A stretch of DNA of 12,932 nucleotides. Origin: Methanothrix sp. GTDB taxonomy: Archaea; Halobacteriota; Methanosarcinia; Methanotrichales; Methanotrichaceae. The number at the start of each line of letters is the position of its first letter. The first letter of the stretch is position 1. Of the stretch, positions 7,546 to 12,932 are shown piece by piece. Position numbers and translations under genes: made by a program. The notes under the pieces are model-generated. The model searched no databases and had not been told where the DNA came from. It worked only from the letters and a program-made list of their open reading frames with translations. The stretch lies in assembly GCA_028708055.1 (NCBI GenBank), contig JAQVZT010000004.1, forward strand, positions 12,715 through 25,646, given 5' to 3'.

Positions 7546-7602
7546 GATATGGAATAGGAGATATGGGATACGAATCAATGTGATATGAGGAAATGGGATA
7601 TG
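7546..7602 (+). repeat. Degenerate GATATG repeat tract
   Basis: GATATG occurs at 7546, 7560, 7582 and 7597 within a purine-rich stretch built from variants of GGGATATGG. The unit is imperfect, so this may be an eroded tandem repeat. It lies in the expected 5' leader of PPC-polC. Confidence 0.5.
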
Positions 7603-7611
7603 ATCTATGGA

Positions 7612-7631
7612 GGATCTTTCGTGAAAGATCC
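7612..7631. promoter_or_regulatory. Perfect 9-bp inverted repeat upstream of PPC-polC
   Basis: GGATCTTTC (7612-7620), GT, GAAAGATCC (7623-7631) is a 20-base near-palindrome. On DNA it looks like an operator for a dimeric regulator. As RNA the two-base loop would be strained, though opening the closing pair gives an 8-bp stem. It sits about 135 bases before the PPC start, in the leader or promoter region. Confidence 0.55.
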
Positions 7632-7715
7632 GGAAAACAGTTAGGCAGTAGGGTTCAGCCATTTATCTCTGCATCCTGCAAAGTGAAATCTGCTTTTCTC
7701 CTCTTTTATGGTTAA

Positions 7716-7723
7716 TATTAAAA
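7716..7723 (-). promoter_or_regulatory. Candidate TATA box for PPC-polC
   Basis: On the minus strand this reads TTTTAATA, preceded by CCCG. It would put a transcript start near 7690 and a leader of about 210 bases containing the inverted repeat and GATATG tract. A second A/T-rich match (CATAAAAG) lies about 15 bases further downstream, so the choice is uncertain. Confidence 0.3.
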
Positions 7724-7910
7724 CGGGACCCTATTGATGAAAACTGGCCCCATGATCTCGTTTCAGGATGACTCTGTAAAACATATTGCCCGCCAACCCC
7801 CCGGCTTCGCATGGGTATACGTCGGGACTTATCCCGTTTGCCGGCAAGAATTTCGTATTTACTTATTATTATTTTTTATTAACTCATGAATTTCCGCTAT
7901 CTGCAAAAAC

Positions 7911-7918
7911 TATAAAAA
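7911..7918 (+). promoter_or_regulatory. Candidate TATA box for the methanogenesis marker operon
   Basis: TATAAAAA, preceded by GCAAAAAC (BRE-like), is the best archaeal promoter match before the marker 2 gene on the plus strand. Normal spacing predicts a start near 7940 and a leader of about 310 bases. Confidence 0.5.
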
Positions 7919-7955
7919 CTTCTTTTGGCGATATTTCCTGTGGAACCCGGTCTGA

Positions 7956-8024
7956 GAAATCCTGCCCAAGAGATCAAACCAGGCATAAAAGGCTCTTGAT
8001 AGCCTCTTCGGAACGCGGGATTTC
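7956..8024 (+). ncRNA. Candidate structured leader RNA of the marker operon
   Basis: GAAATCCTGC (7956-7965) can pair with GCGGGATTTC (8015-8024) as a 10-bp stem with one G-U wobble. Inside it, CAAGAG (7967-7972) pairs with CTCTTG (7993-7998). A small CTTCGG tetraloop motif lies at about 8005-8010. The fold begins about 16 bases after the predicted transcript start. I do not recognise a known riboswitch, tRNA, C/D or H/ACA guide RNA. It may be a leader regulatory element or a separate small RNA. Confidence 0.35.
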
Positions 8025-8069
8025 ATCCAGTAGGTTGAGAGTTTAAGAACCTTGCGCCCTATCTCAGCA

Positions 8070-8177
8070 AATGAATATCCAATTGCATTTCCAAATGAAT
8101 CTCCGAATGCATCTCCGAATGCATCTCCGAATGCATCTCCAAATGCATCTCCAAATGCATCTCCAAATGCTTACCCA
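8070..8177 (+). repeat. 12-base tandem repeat, nine units, before marker 2
   Basis: Nine contiguous 12-base units match AATGCATCTCC(G/A). The central five or six are nearly identical and the outer ones are diverged (AATGAATATCCA at the left, AATGCTTACCCA at the right). Each central unit contains the palindrome ATGCAT. The decay at the ends is typical of a slippage-expanded minisatellite. It lies 73 bases before the marker 2 start, inside the probable leader. There are no spacers. Confidence 0.92.
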
Positions 8178-8250
8178 TAGTCTCGCCAAAGCCGGACCGG
8201 CGTTCTATCAAAGCGTCATCTATTTTTGATGTGAAATGCAATGGTCCGCG

Positions 8251-9213
8251 ATGAATCTGGAGTCTCTGGCATCCGAGCTGCGAGGATTTGTGGGCATCAC
8301 TCGCAAAAAGCAGATAGGCAGCCTATTGCAGTTCTTTCCTGTGCAGTCCGAACGCATCATTGCCTCCTTTGGTGAGGATGCGGCGGTGATCGACGACGGG
8401 GAGGAGGTCATGCTCCTGGCGGCGGACGGCATCTGGTCCAAGCTCATGGATGTCGATCCTGAATGGTCCGGCTACTGTTCCGTCCTGGTAAATGTGCATG
8501 ATATCGCCGCCATGGGCGGCTGGCCGGTGGCGATGGTCGATGTTCTCTCTGTAAACGACCAGGAGATCGCAGAGAGGGTCCTGCGGGGCATGAGGAAGGC
8601 AATAGAGAAATTTCATGTGCCGATCATCGGCGGGCACCTGCATCCGGACACGCCCTACAGTGCCCTTGATGTCTCCATTCTGGGCAAGGCGAAGAAGAGC
8701 GGCGTCATACTGAGCAGCACTGCCAGGGCGGGCGAGGTCGTCATCGCGGCTGCCGACCTGGATGGCAGGCCTCATGCCAAATTTTCCATAAACTTCGACT
8801 CCACCAGCTTCAAGGACAGCAAGACCCTGCTCACCCAGTTGGGGTGCATGCAGGAGCTGGGTGAGAGGGGTCTGGTCAGGGCGGGAAAGGATATCAGCAA
8901 TCCCGGACTGCTGGGGACTCTGGGAATGCTGCTGGAGACCAGCCGGGTGGGGGCGGTGGTGGATGTCGATAAGATTGCCGTTCCCACAGGCCTTGATCTG
9001 GCAAGCTGGCTGAAGATGTATCCCGGAATGGGCTTTGTCGTCACCGCAAAACCTGAAGACTCGCAGGAGGTCCTGGAGATATTCGAGCGGCGCAGCCTCA
9101 CGGCGCGGGTGATCGGACGGGTCACAGAAGAGAGAAAGCTAATCATATCCCAGGGCGAAGAAGAGTGTGTCCTCTTTGACCTGGAAAAGGAATGCGTAAC
9201 TGGAATTCATTGA
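8251..9213 (+). CDS. Methanogenesis marker protein 2 (AIR synthase/SelD-related)
   Basis: The product has 320 residues of the PurM/SelD/ThiL-like fold. Visible motifs are GEDAAVIDDG (41-50, the GDDAA-type acidic nucleotide/Mg site), AADG (57-60), VNVHDIAAMGG (80-90, with N81 and D84), GGHLHPD (127-133) and DISNPGLLGTLGMLLE (214-229). This family is found essentially in methanogens and related archaea. The reaction is not established, but ATP-dependent phosphorylation or activation of a small molecule is expected from the fold. The ATG at 8251 is chosen because family members begin with a residue pattern like MNLESLA-ELR; an in-frame ATG at 8236 would add five residues. Neither has a clear ribosome site. 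An 18-base gap separates it from marker 4. Confidence 0.88.
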   Translation: MNLESLASELRGFVGITRKKQIGSLLQFFPVQSERIIASFGEDAAVIDDGEEVMLLAADGIWSKLMDVDPEWSGYCSVLVNVHDIAAMGGWPVAMVDVLSVNDQEIAERVLRGMRKAIEKFHVPIIGGHLHPDTPYSALDVSILGKAKKSGVILSSTARAGEVVIAAADLDGRPHAKFSINFDSTSFKDSKTLLTQLGCMQELGERGLVRAGKDISNPGLLGTLGMLLETSRVGAVVDVDKIAVPTGLDLASWLKMYPGMGFVVTAKPEDSQEVLEIFERRSLTARVIGRVTEERKLIISQGEEECVLFDLEKECVTGIH

Positions 9214-9231
9214 ATAAGGCTGCAATTTGTT

Positions 9232-10047
9232 ATGGACGGCAATTTCATAGACTCGCTAAAGCGCGCAGCGAAATCGAGAAGAGCTCGCATCGGCATAGGC
9301 ATCTGGAAGGCGGACCCTGAACTGGTTGCATCTCTGGAGTCAGCCATGGAGTATGCCGACCTGGTGGTTGTGGGCGATCCCGGATGCGACTGCCCTCTGG
9401 AATGCGCTCCAAGCCAGGAGCCCTGGAATGAGCTGGTGCGGCTTTTGGCTCAGGGCAGGATCGATGGCGCTGTACGGGGAAACCTTCCCGCGGGAAGGAC
9501 CATGCGCGCCCTCGCCGATCAGTTTCAGGTTCGCGTGCGGCGGCTAGCTCTGCTGGAGGTATCAGGCTGGGCCTTCCTTCTGGGGCCGGTGGGAATCGAT
9601 GAGGGAGAGACTGCTTCCGACCGGCTGGAGCTACTGCTGGGCGGAGCCGAATTTTTGCGCGGCATGGGCCTCGTGCCCAGGGGGGCTGTGCTCTCCGGCG
9701 GCAGGATGGAGGACAGGGGGCGGTGCGAGCGCGTTGACCGCAGCCTTCTGGAAGGTGAACTGATCGCCGCCCAGGCGCGGGAGGCCGGACTTCTGGCAGA
9801 GCACAAGGGGATACTCATTGAAAGCTGCCGGGGGGATGATATCGTCATTGCCCCGGAAGGGGTGTCCGGGAATCTCATCTTCCGAACGCTGCTCCTGCTG
9901 TGCGGGGCATCGTCCTACGGAGCGCCGGTCTTGATGGATCGGGTCTTTGTGGACTCCAGCCGGGCCAGGGGCGGATTTGATGGGCCGGTGATGCTGGCCA
10001 GCAGCATGGTGGCGGTGAGGGAAAAGCGGGAAAGCGGACAGCTATGA
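9232..10047 (+). CDS. mtxX: Methanogenesis marker protein 4 (MtxX-like)
   Basis: A protein of 271 residues. The pattern RARIGIGIW near the start, GAVRGNLPAGRTM (about 83-95), EVSGWAFLLGPVGIDEG (about 108-124) and GDDIVIAPEGVSGNLIFRTLLLLCGASSYGAPVLM (about 200-234) matches the MtxX/methanogen marker 4 family, annotated as methyltransferase-related and distantly like phosphate acyltransferases. Its biochemical role is unproven. Coding is GC-rich, like marker 2. It follows marker 2 by 18 bases and precedes the reductase gene by 22, so operon membership is likely. The ATG at 9232 is the first plausible start; the upstream AAGG is distant, so initiation may depend on coupling with marker 2. Confidence 0.85.
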   Translation: MDGNFIDSLKRAAKSRRARIGIGIWKADPELVASLESAMEYADLVVVGDPGCDCPLECAPSQEPWNELVRLLAQGRIDGAVRGNLPAGRTMRALADQFQVRVRRLALLEVSGWAFLLGPVGIDEGETASDRLELLLGGAEFLRGMGLVPRGAVLSGGRMEDRGRCERVDRSLLEGELIAAQAREAGLLAEHKGILIESCRGDDIVIAPEGVSGNLIFRTLLLLCGASSYGAPVLMDRVFVDSSRARGGFDGPVMLASSMVAVREKRESGQL

Positions 10048-10069
10048 AACGAATTATTGAGATGGCTTA

Positions 10070-10642
10070 ATGAGGCGAATAGTAGTCTTTAACAATGTGA
10101 CCGTTGACGGATTCTTTGCCGGGCCGAATGGCGAGATCGACTGGTTCAAAGCCGATCGGGACCCTGAATACGATGAGTTCTCCCGGGCCCAATCGAAGAC
10201 CGGCGATGCTCTGATCTTTGGGCGCACGACCTATCAAATGATGGAAAGCTACTGGCCGACGCCTGATGCAATGAAGAGCAATCCAGATATGGCTGAGGTC
10301 ATGAACGGCATTGAGAAGATCGTCTTTTCCAGAACGCTTAAATCAGTGGAGGAAGGCCCCCACTGGAGAAATGTCCGGCTCCTCCATGAGATTAAGTCAG
10401 AGGAAATCCTTGAGCTGAAGGAGCAAGAGGGCAAAGATATTGCGATACTTGGTAGCGGAAGCATAGTGAGGCAGCTGACCAATCTCGCCCTGATCGACGA
10501 ATACCAGCTCATTGTTCATCCCATCATTCTTGGGTCCGGAAAGAGCCTGTTTGCCGGTGTTGAAACGAAAAACCTCCGGCTTATGAAGACAAGAGCATTC
10601 AAGAACGGAATTGTCTGGCTCTGCTATCATCCGAGCAAGTAA
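10070..10642 (+). CDS. RibD C-terminal/dihydrofolate reductase-like protein
   Basis: A 190-residue protein with the RibD-C/DHFR fold pattern: RRIVVFNNVTVDGFFAG at the N-terminus (strand plus substrate loop), DALIFGRTTYQMM (about 46-58), KIVFSRTL (about 83-90), and DIAILGSGSIVRQL (about 123-136), the glycine-rich NADPH-binding segment, then HPIILGSGKSLF. Such proteins reduce pterin- or pyrimidine-type substrates with NADPH; these short YyaP/YwjB-like members have no firm substrate. The ATG is preceded by GAGATGG. It is the last gene of the apparent marker operon. Its sequence is less GC-rich than marker 4, and relatives are common in bacteria, so later acquisition is possible. A folate/pterin-related role in a methanogen is attractive but unproven. 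Confidence 0.88.
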   Translation: MRRIVVFNNVTVDGFFAGPNGEIDWFKADRDPEYDEFSRAQSKTGDALIFGRTTYQMMESYWPTPDAMKSNPDMAEVMNGIEKIVFSRTLKSVEEGPHWRNVRLLHEIKSEEILELKEQEGKDIAILGSGSIVRQLTNLALIDEYQLIVHPIILGSGKSLFAGVETKNLRLMKTRAFKNGIVWLCYHPSK

Positions 10643-10659
10643 TTTCGTGAGCATCGCCA

Positions 10660-10690
10660 ATTTCCATGGAAATCTCGAGGAAATTTTCCT
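10660..10690. terminator. Two adjacent palindromes between convergent genes
   Basis: ATTTCCATGGAAAT (10660-10673) is a perfect 14-base palindrome. AGGAAA-T-TTTCCT (10678-10690) follows after four bases. ATTTCCATG recurs at 10708-10716. They lie in the 99 bases between the reductase and PKD stop codons, so a two-way terminator is the simplest reading. T-runs are short, which weakens it. Confidence 0.35.
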
Positions 10691-10741
10691 GAGAAGGCAT
10701 GAATGTCATTTCCATGTTTGAATCGATTCCAGTGTCTTCTC

Positions 10742-12160
10742 TCAGTCCGGAGATATATTGATCGTCAGAGAACCAGACCATCCGGAGATGGCTCCCTTGT
10801 CGTCCAAGGCCATGGCTTTGACCTGGTAGGTTCCGGCCCGGCTCCATTTGTGTGATATGCTCTCTTTCGTCCCCGAATCGATATAGTCCAGGCCGGTCCA
10901 GGAGGTTGTTTTGTCGCCCCAATCGAAGACGTATTTGACGTGGTCACCGTCCGGATCGTTTGCGGACGTTGCATATCGGTAGCTTGCCTTACTTCTGCCT
11001 CTTATCGGTCCGGATGGCAGAGCAGGCGAGTCAGGAGGATCATTATCAGCAATTGTCACATTCATCAGCTCCATCCAGCCTGATGACGCGCCCTTCATGT
11101 CTGTGGCTCTGGCTCTGATCAGATATTCTCCTTCCTTAGACCAGGCATGAGAAGCGCATTCTATTGAGCCGGAGCCGGCCAGCTCCGTAGTGGAGGATGC
11201 ACCGTCTCCCCAATCCAGGCAGTACACTACGCGGTCATCATCGGTATCCCTGGCCATTGTAAAGTAACTGTTTGCAATTGCCCTGTATCCGAAGGCCGGC
11301 CCGAATAGCTCCTTTGGACTGTCTGGTCTGTTATTGGCAATGACGCTTACGATTATTTCCTCTGACCAATTCGATTCTGCACCCAGAGGGTCCCTGGCCA
11401 TCACTCTGACCCGGTAGGCTCCGGCCTGGGTCCAGATGTGCGCAACACTGGCATTGCTACCAGAGCCAGTCGGACCGGTGCGGGACACATTTCCGTCACC
11501 CCAGTCAAAGTCACACTCCACCAGATCTCCGTCTGGGTCGGTTGCAGATGAGCTATAGGCATTCTCGACCCAGGCATAAATCGATCCCGGCCCGGATGGT
11601 TTAGTGGGCCTATCCGGCGGGGTGTTTATGAGGACTTCTTTTTCCAGCGACCTGGGCGAAGATGCGCCTCTCGCGTCTTCGGCAACGACAGTGATCCGGT
11701 AAGTTCCGGCTCTCGACCAGGTGTGATTTGCAGTAGCATTTTCTCCGAAGGGGAGAAGGCCGGTCTTGGATTGTTTTCCGTCTCCCCAGTCAAAGATGTA
11801 ACTGATCCGATCTCCATCCGGATCGGTGGCGCTGGTGGCAAAAGTATAGGGCTCTGCGGGAACTCCACTGGCTGGCCCCTCAGGAGTGGCGGGCGTCTCT
11901 GGGGGATTGTTGGTAATTGCGGCGAGGCTAGGACTGGGCAGGAATGGCATTGCCTTCGGGCCTGGGTTCACGGTCCATTGCAGCAAATTGGCGGCATCAA
12001 GGGCCGATATGCTAAGGGCATAGCTGGCATCTTCTCTGGATGCGTCCACTCCTTGCGGCTCCGCCTCCAAAGCAGATGCTTGATAAAATATGATGAATGT
12101 GAATAGCACCGCTAAATTGATCGAAATCCTTGTAGAGTGGCTAAATTTCCACCTATACAC
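10742..12160 (-). CDS. Secreted protein with four PKD domains
   Basis: A protein of 472 residues. Residues about 11-30 form a hydrophobic signal peptide ending ASA, a good signal peptidase site. A short linker is followed by four tandem PKD-like domains at about 85-178, 179-275, 278-370 and 374-471. Each carries the D-x-D-G/D-D and FDWGDG type motifs (DWGDG at 124, 219 and 316, DWGDK at 414), the H-x-WS/T turn, and a GxYxxxxxAxDxxGA strand. PKD domains in methanogen surface proteins are thought to serve adhesion or cell-envelope structure. Several N-x-S/T sites suit glycosylation. No membrane anchor or catalytic domain is present after the fourth repeat. The start is GTG at 12160; no upstream ATG fits, and the TATA box centre is 27 bases before it, so the transcript is probably leaderless. 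Confidence 0.9.
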   Translation of the reverse strand: MYRWKFSHSTRISINLAVLFTFIIFYQASALEAEPQGVDASREDASYALSISALDAANLLQWTVNPGPKAMPFLPSPSLAAITNNPPETPATPEGPASGVPAEPYTFATSATDPDGDRISYIFDWGDGKQSKTGLLPFGENATANHTWSRAGTYRITVVAEDARGASSPRSLEKEVLINTPPDRPTKPSGPGSIYAWVENAYSSSATDPDGDLVECDFDWGDGNVSRTGPTGSGSNASVAHIWTQAGAYRVRVMARDPLGAESNWSEEIIVSVIANNRPDSPKELFGPAFGYRAIANSYFTMARDTDDDRVVYCLDWGDGASSTTELAGSGSIECASHAWSKEGEYLIRARATDMKGASSGWMELMNVTIADNDPPDSPALPSGPIRGRSKASYRYATSANDPDGDHVKYVFDWGDKTTSWTGLDYIDSGTKESISHKWSRAGTYQVKAMALDDKGAISGWSGSLTINISPD

Positions 12161-12177
12161 ATGATAGAAAGTAATAT

Positions 12178-12197
12178 GAATAATATTTAAATTTTTC
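12178..12197 (-). promoter_or_regulatory. TATA-box promoter of the PKD gene
   Basis: On the minus strand the stretch contains AAAAATTTAAATAT, with TTTAAATA at 12191-12184. The box centre is about 27 bases from the GTG start codon, so transcription should begin at or within a base or two of that codon. It is the same core as before the lipoprotein gene. Confidence 0.65.
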
Positions 12198-12321
12198 TAC
12201 ATGCATAACTATACTGTAGAGTCCTGAAATTATTTCGCGCCCGTCTCAATTTCATTTGCCTAGATTTATTCATATATCTTTCACAACCCAAACAGTCTAC
12301 GTCCAATTGCAAAATAGGCTT

Positions 12322-12932
12322 CTAACGGCATTTTTTCCCAAAGGCAATCCTTGGAGTCTCAAGGTTTTGGAGATTCAGGCTTCAGCGAGGTCTATCGTTA
12401 TACCAATTTATAAATTCGTCGAATGAAGAAAACGCAGGTCTATGCCATTTATATTCTCCAAAAAACCTTTCTAGCTTCCCGTTTGTCTGATGATGCTTTA
12501 CTCTGGCCAATATCGGCTTGATTCCGTGATTTTCAAGATGATCTTTGAATTCGCTGCTCCAACTGCCATCATCATGAATTCTATGAGCTCCAAACTCTGC
12601 ACCATGATCCATGATAAGCTCCCTCATGGGATAGAGCCACCAATACCTATCGACCAGTTGGTCAATTATCTCAATGCTGTTACGAGTATTGATTTCTGTG
12701 AACTCGCCACCGGCTAACACCATCCGGGATGCATCATCCAGGACCACGCACACCTTGATCCCAGTGCCAGCCCATTCGTGCCAATCGATATGTCCTGCGG
12801 AAAGGCTGTGCTTGCGCTCGTATCGAACCCATTTCCTTCGTTTCTGCTTGTTCTTGTCCTCCTGAGCCAAACCTTGCTCCTTAAGATACATGTGTATCCG
12901 ATTATGTGATATGCAGATCTTATATTGCTTGC
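12322..12932 (-). pseudogene. Decayed IS481-like (rve) transposase, 5' end beyond the window
   Basis: The minus-strand frame is open from the right edge to a TGA at 12384-12382. It shows a helix-turn-helix tail (ISHNRIHMYLKEQGL) and an rve integrase core with GHIDWHEW, LIMDHGAEFGAH and NGKLERFFGEYK, giving D, D and E catalytic residues. The ATG at 12891 is only an internal Met, since the frame continues upstream through the HTH to the edge. After the TGA the same frame goes on with SLNLQNLETPRIAFGKK and stops at a TAG (12324-12322). That matches the usual C-terminal tail of this family (L-x-x-LETP-x-x-AF-x-x-K), so the TGA is a nonsense mutation in a once-longer gene. The Gly in AFGKK, where relatives usually have Trp, suggests further decay. 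IS ends were not found. Confidence 0.85.

Larger units (their letters stand above)
7477..8250. other. Divergent intergenic region between PPC-polC and the marker operon
   Basis: About 770 bases contain no gene I can support. They hold, in order, a degenerate GATATG repeat tract (7546-7602), a perfect inverted repeat (7612-7631), candidate promoters for both directions (near 7716-7723 on minus and 7911-7918 on plus), a foldable leader (7956-8024), and a 12-base tandem repeat (8070-8177). The section 7850-7925 is distinctly AT-rich. Short ORFs here use TTG starts or consist of repeat and are not convincing. Confidence 0.7.

Noticed and set aside
7480..7662. 60-codon minus-strand ORF ending at the PPC ribosome site
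   Set aside because: It is formed largely of the GATATG tract and the inverted repeat, has a weak start context and no recognisable protein features. A leader peptide remains only a remote possibility.
7956..8024. tRNA or known guide RNA in the marker operon leader
   Set aside because: No tRNA cloverleaf or T-loop, and no paired C/D or H/ACA boxes at proper spacing, so only an unassigned structured leader is proposed.
7786..8046. 86-codon plus-strand ORF in the divergent intergenic region
   Set aside because: It uses a TTG start, crosses the AT-rich promoter region, and its product has no coherent features.
8059..8241. Minus-strand ORF with a His-Leu-Glu-Met-like tetrapeptide repeat
   Set aside because: The repeat peptide is simply the translated 12-base minisatellite. 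The ORF needs a TTG start and has no ribosome site.
12382..12384. TGA in the transposase as a recoded (selenocysteine) codon
   Set aside because: There is no reason for selenocysteine in an IS transposase tail and no evident SECIS element. The additional tail substitution favours simple decay.

Overview
The window reads as chromosomal DNA of a methanogenic archaeon, most likely of the Methanosarcinales and plausibly Methanothrix (Methanosaeta)-like. The evidence is an archaeal family-D DNA polymerase large subunit (polC, DP2), two proteins of the methanogenesis-marker class (marker 2 and marker 4/MtxX), a secreted PKD-repeat protein, archaeal TATA-type promoters, and a moderate GC content. 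The genus is inference only.

Layout, left to right. Bases 1-69 are the tail of a plus-strand gene. A poorly coding stretch follows (70-525), holding a short-unit repeat tract. A PAP2-type membrane phosphatase (526-1134, +) converges on a block of minus-strand genes: a DUF457/YdjM-type membrane hydrolase (1380-2366), a lipoprotein with a DNRLRE-like domain (about 2480-3406), polC (3482-7045), and a PPC/DUF296 protein (7045-7476). The PPC stop codon shares one base with the polC start. A regulatory-looking divergent intergenic region of about 770 bases (7477-8250) comes next. It contains a perfect 9-bp inverted repeat, two short-repeat tracts, promoter-like boxes and a foldable leader. A plus-strand cluster follows: methanogenesis marker 2 (8251-9213), marker 4/MtxX (9232-10047) and a RibD-C/DHFR-like reductase (10070-10642). 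It converges on a minus-strand secreted protein with four PKD domains (10742-12160). The right edge holds a decayed IS481-like transposase that runs off the window (12322-12932).

How the parts relate. PPC and polC look translationally coupled. The marker 2, marker 4 and reductase genes have gaps of 18 and 22 bases and look like one operon behind a leader of about 310 bases. The lipoprotein and PKD genes share an almost identical promoter box (AAAAATTTAAATAT). It predicts a leaderless GTG start for the PKD gene and a later start than the longest ORF for the lipoprotein gene.

No defence island, CRISPR array, intein or obvious new multi-gene system is visible. The most interesting unexplained items are the structured leader of the marker operon, the inverted repeat and coupling at PPC-polC, three short-unit repeat tracts lying in front of genes, a duplicated gene start before the PAP2 gene, and the nonsense-interrupted transposase.
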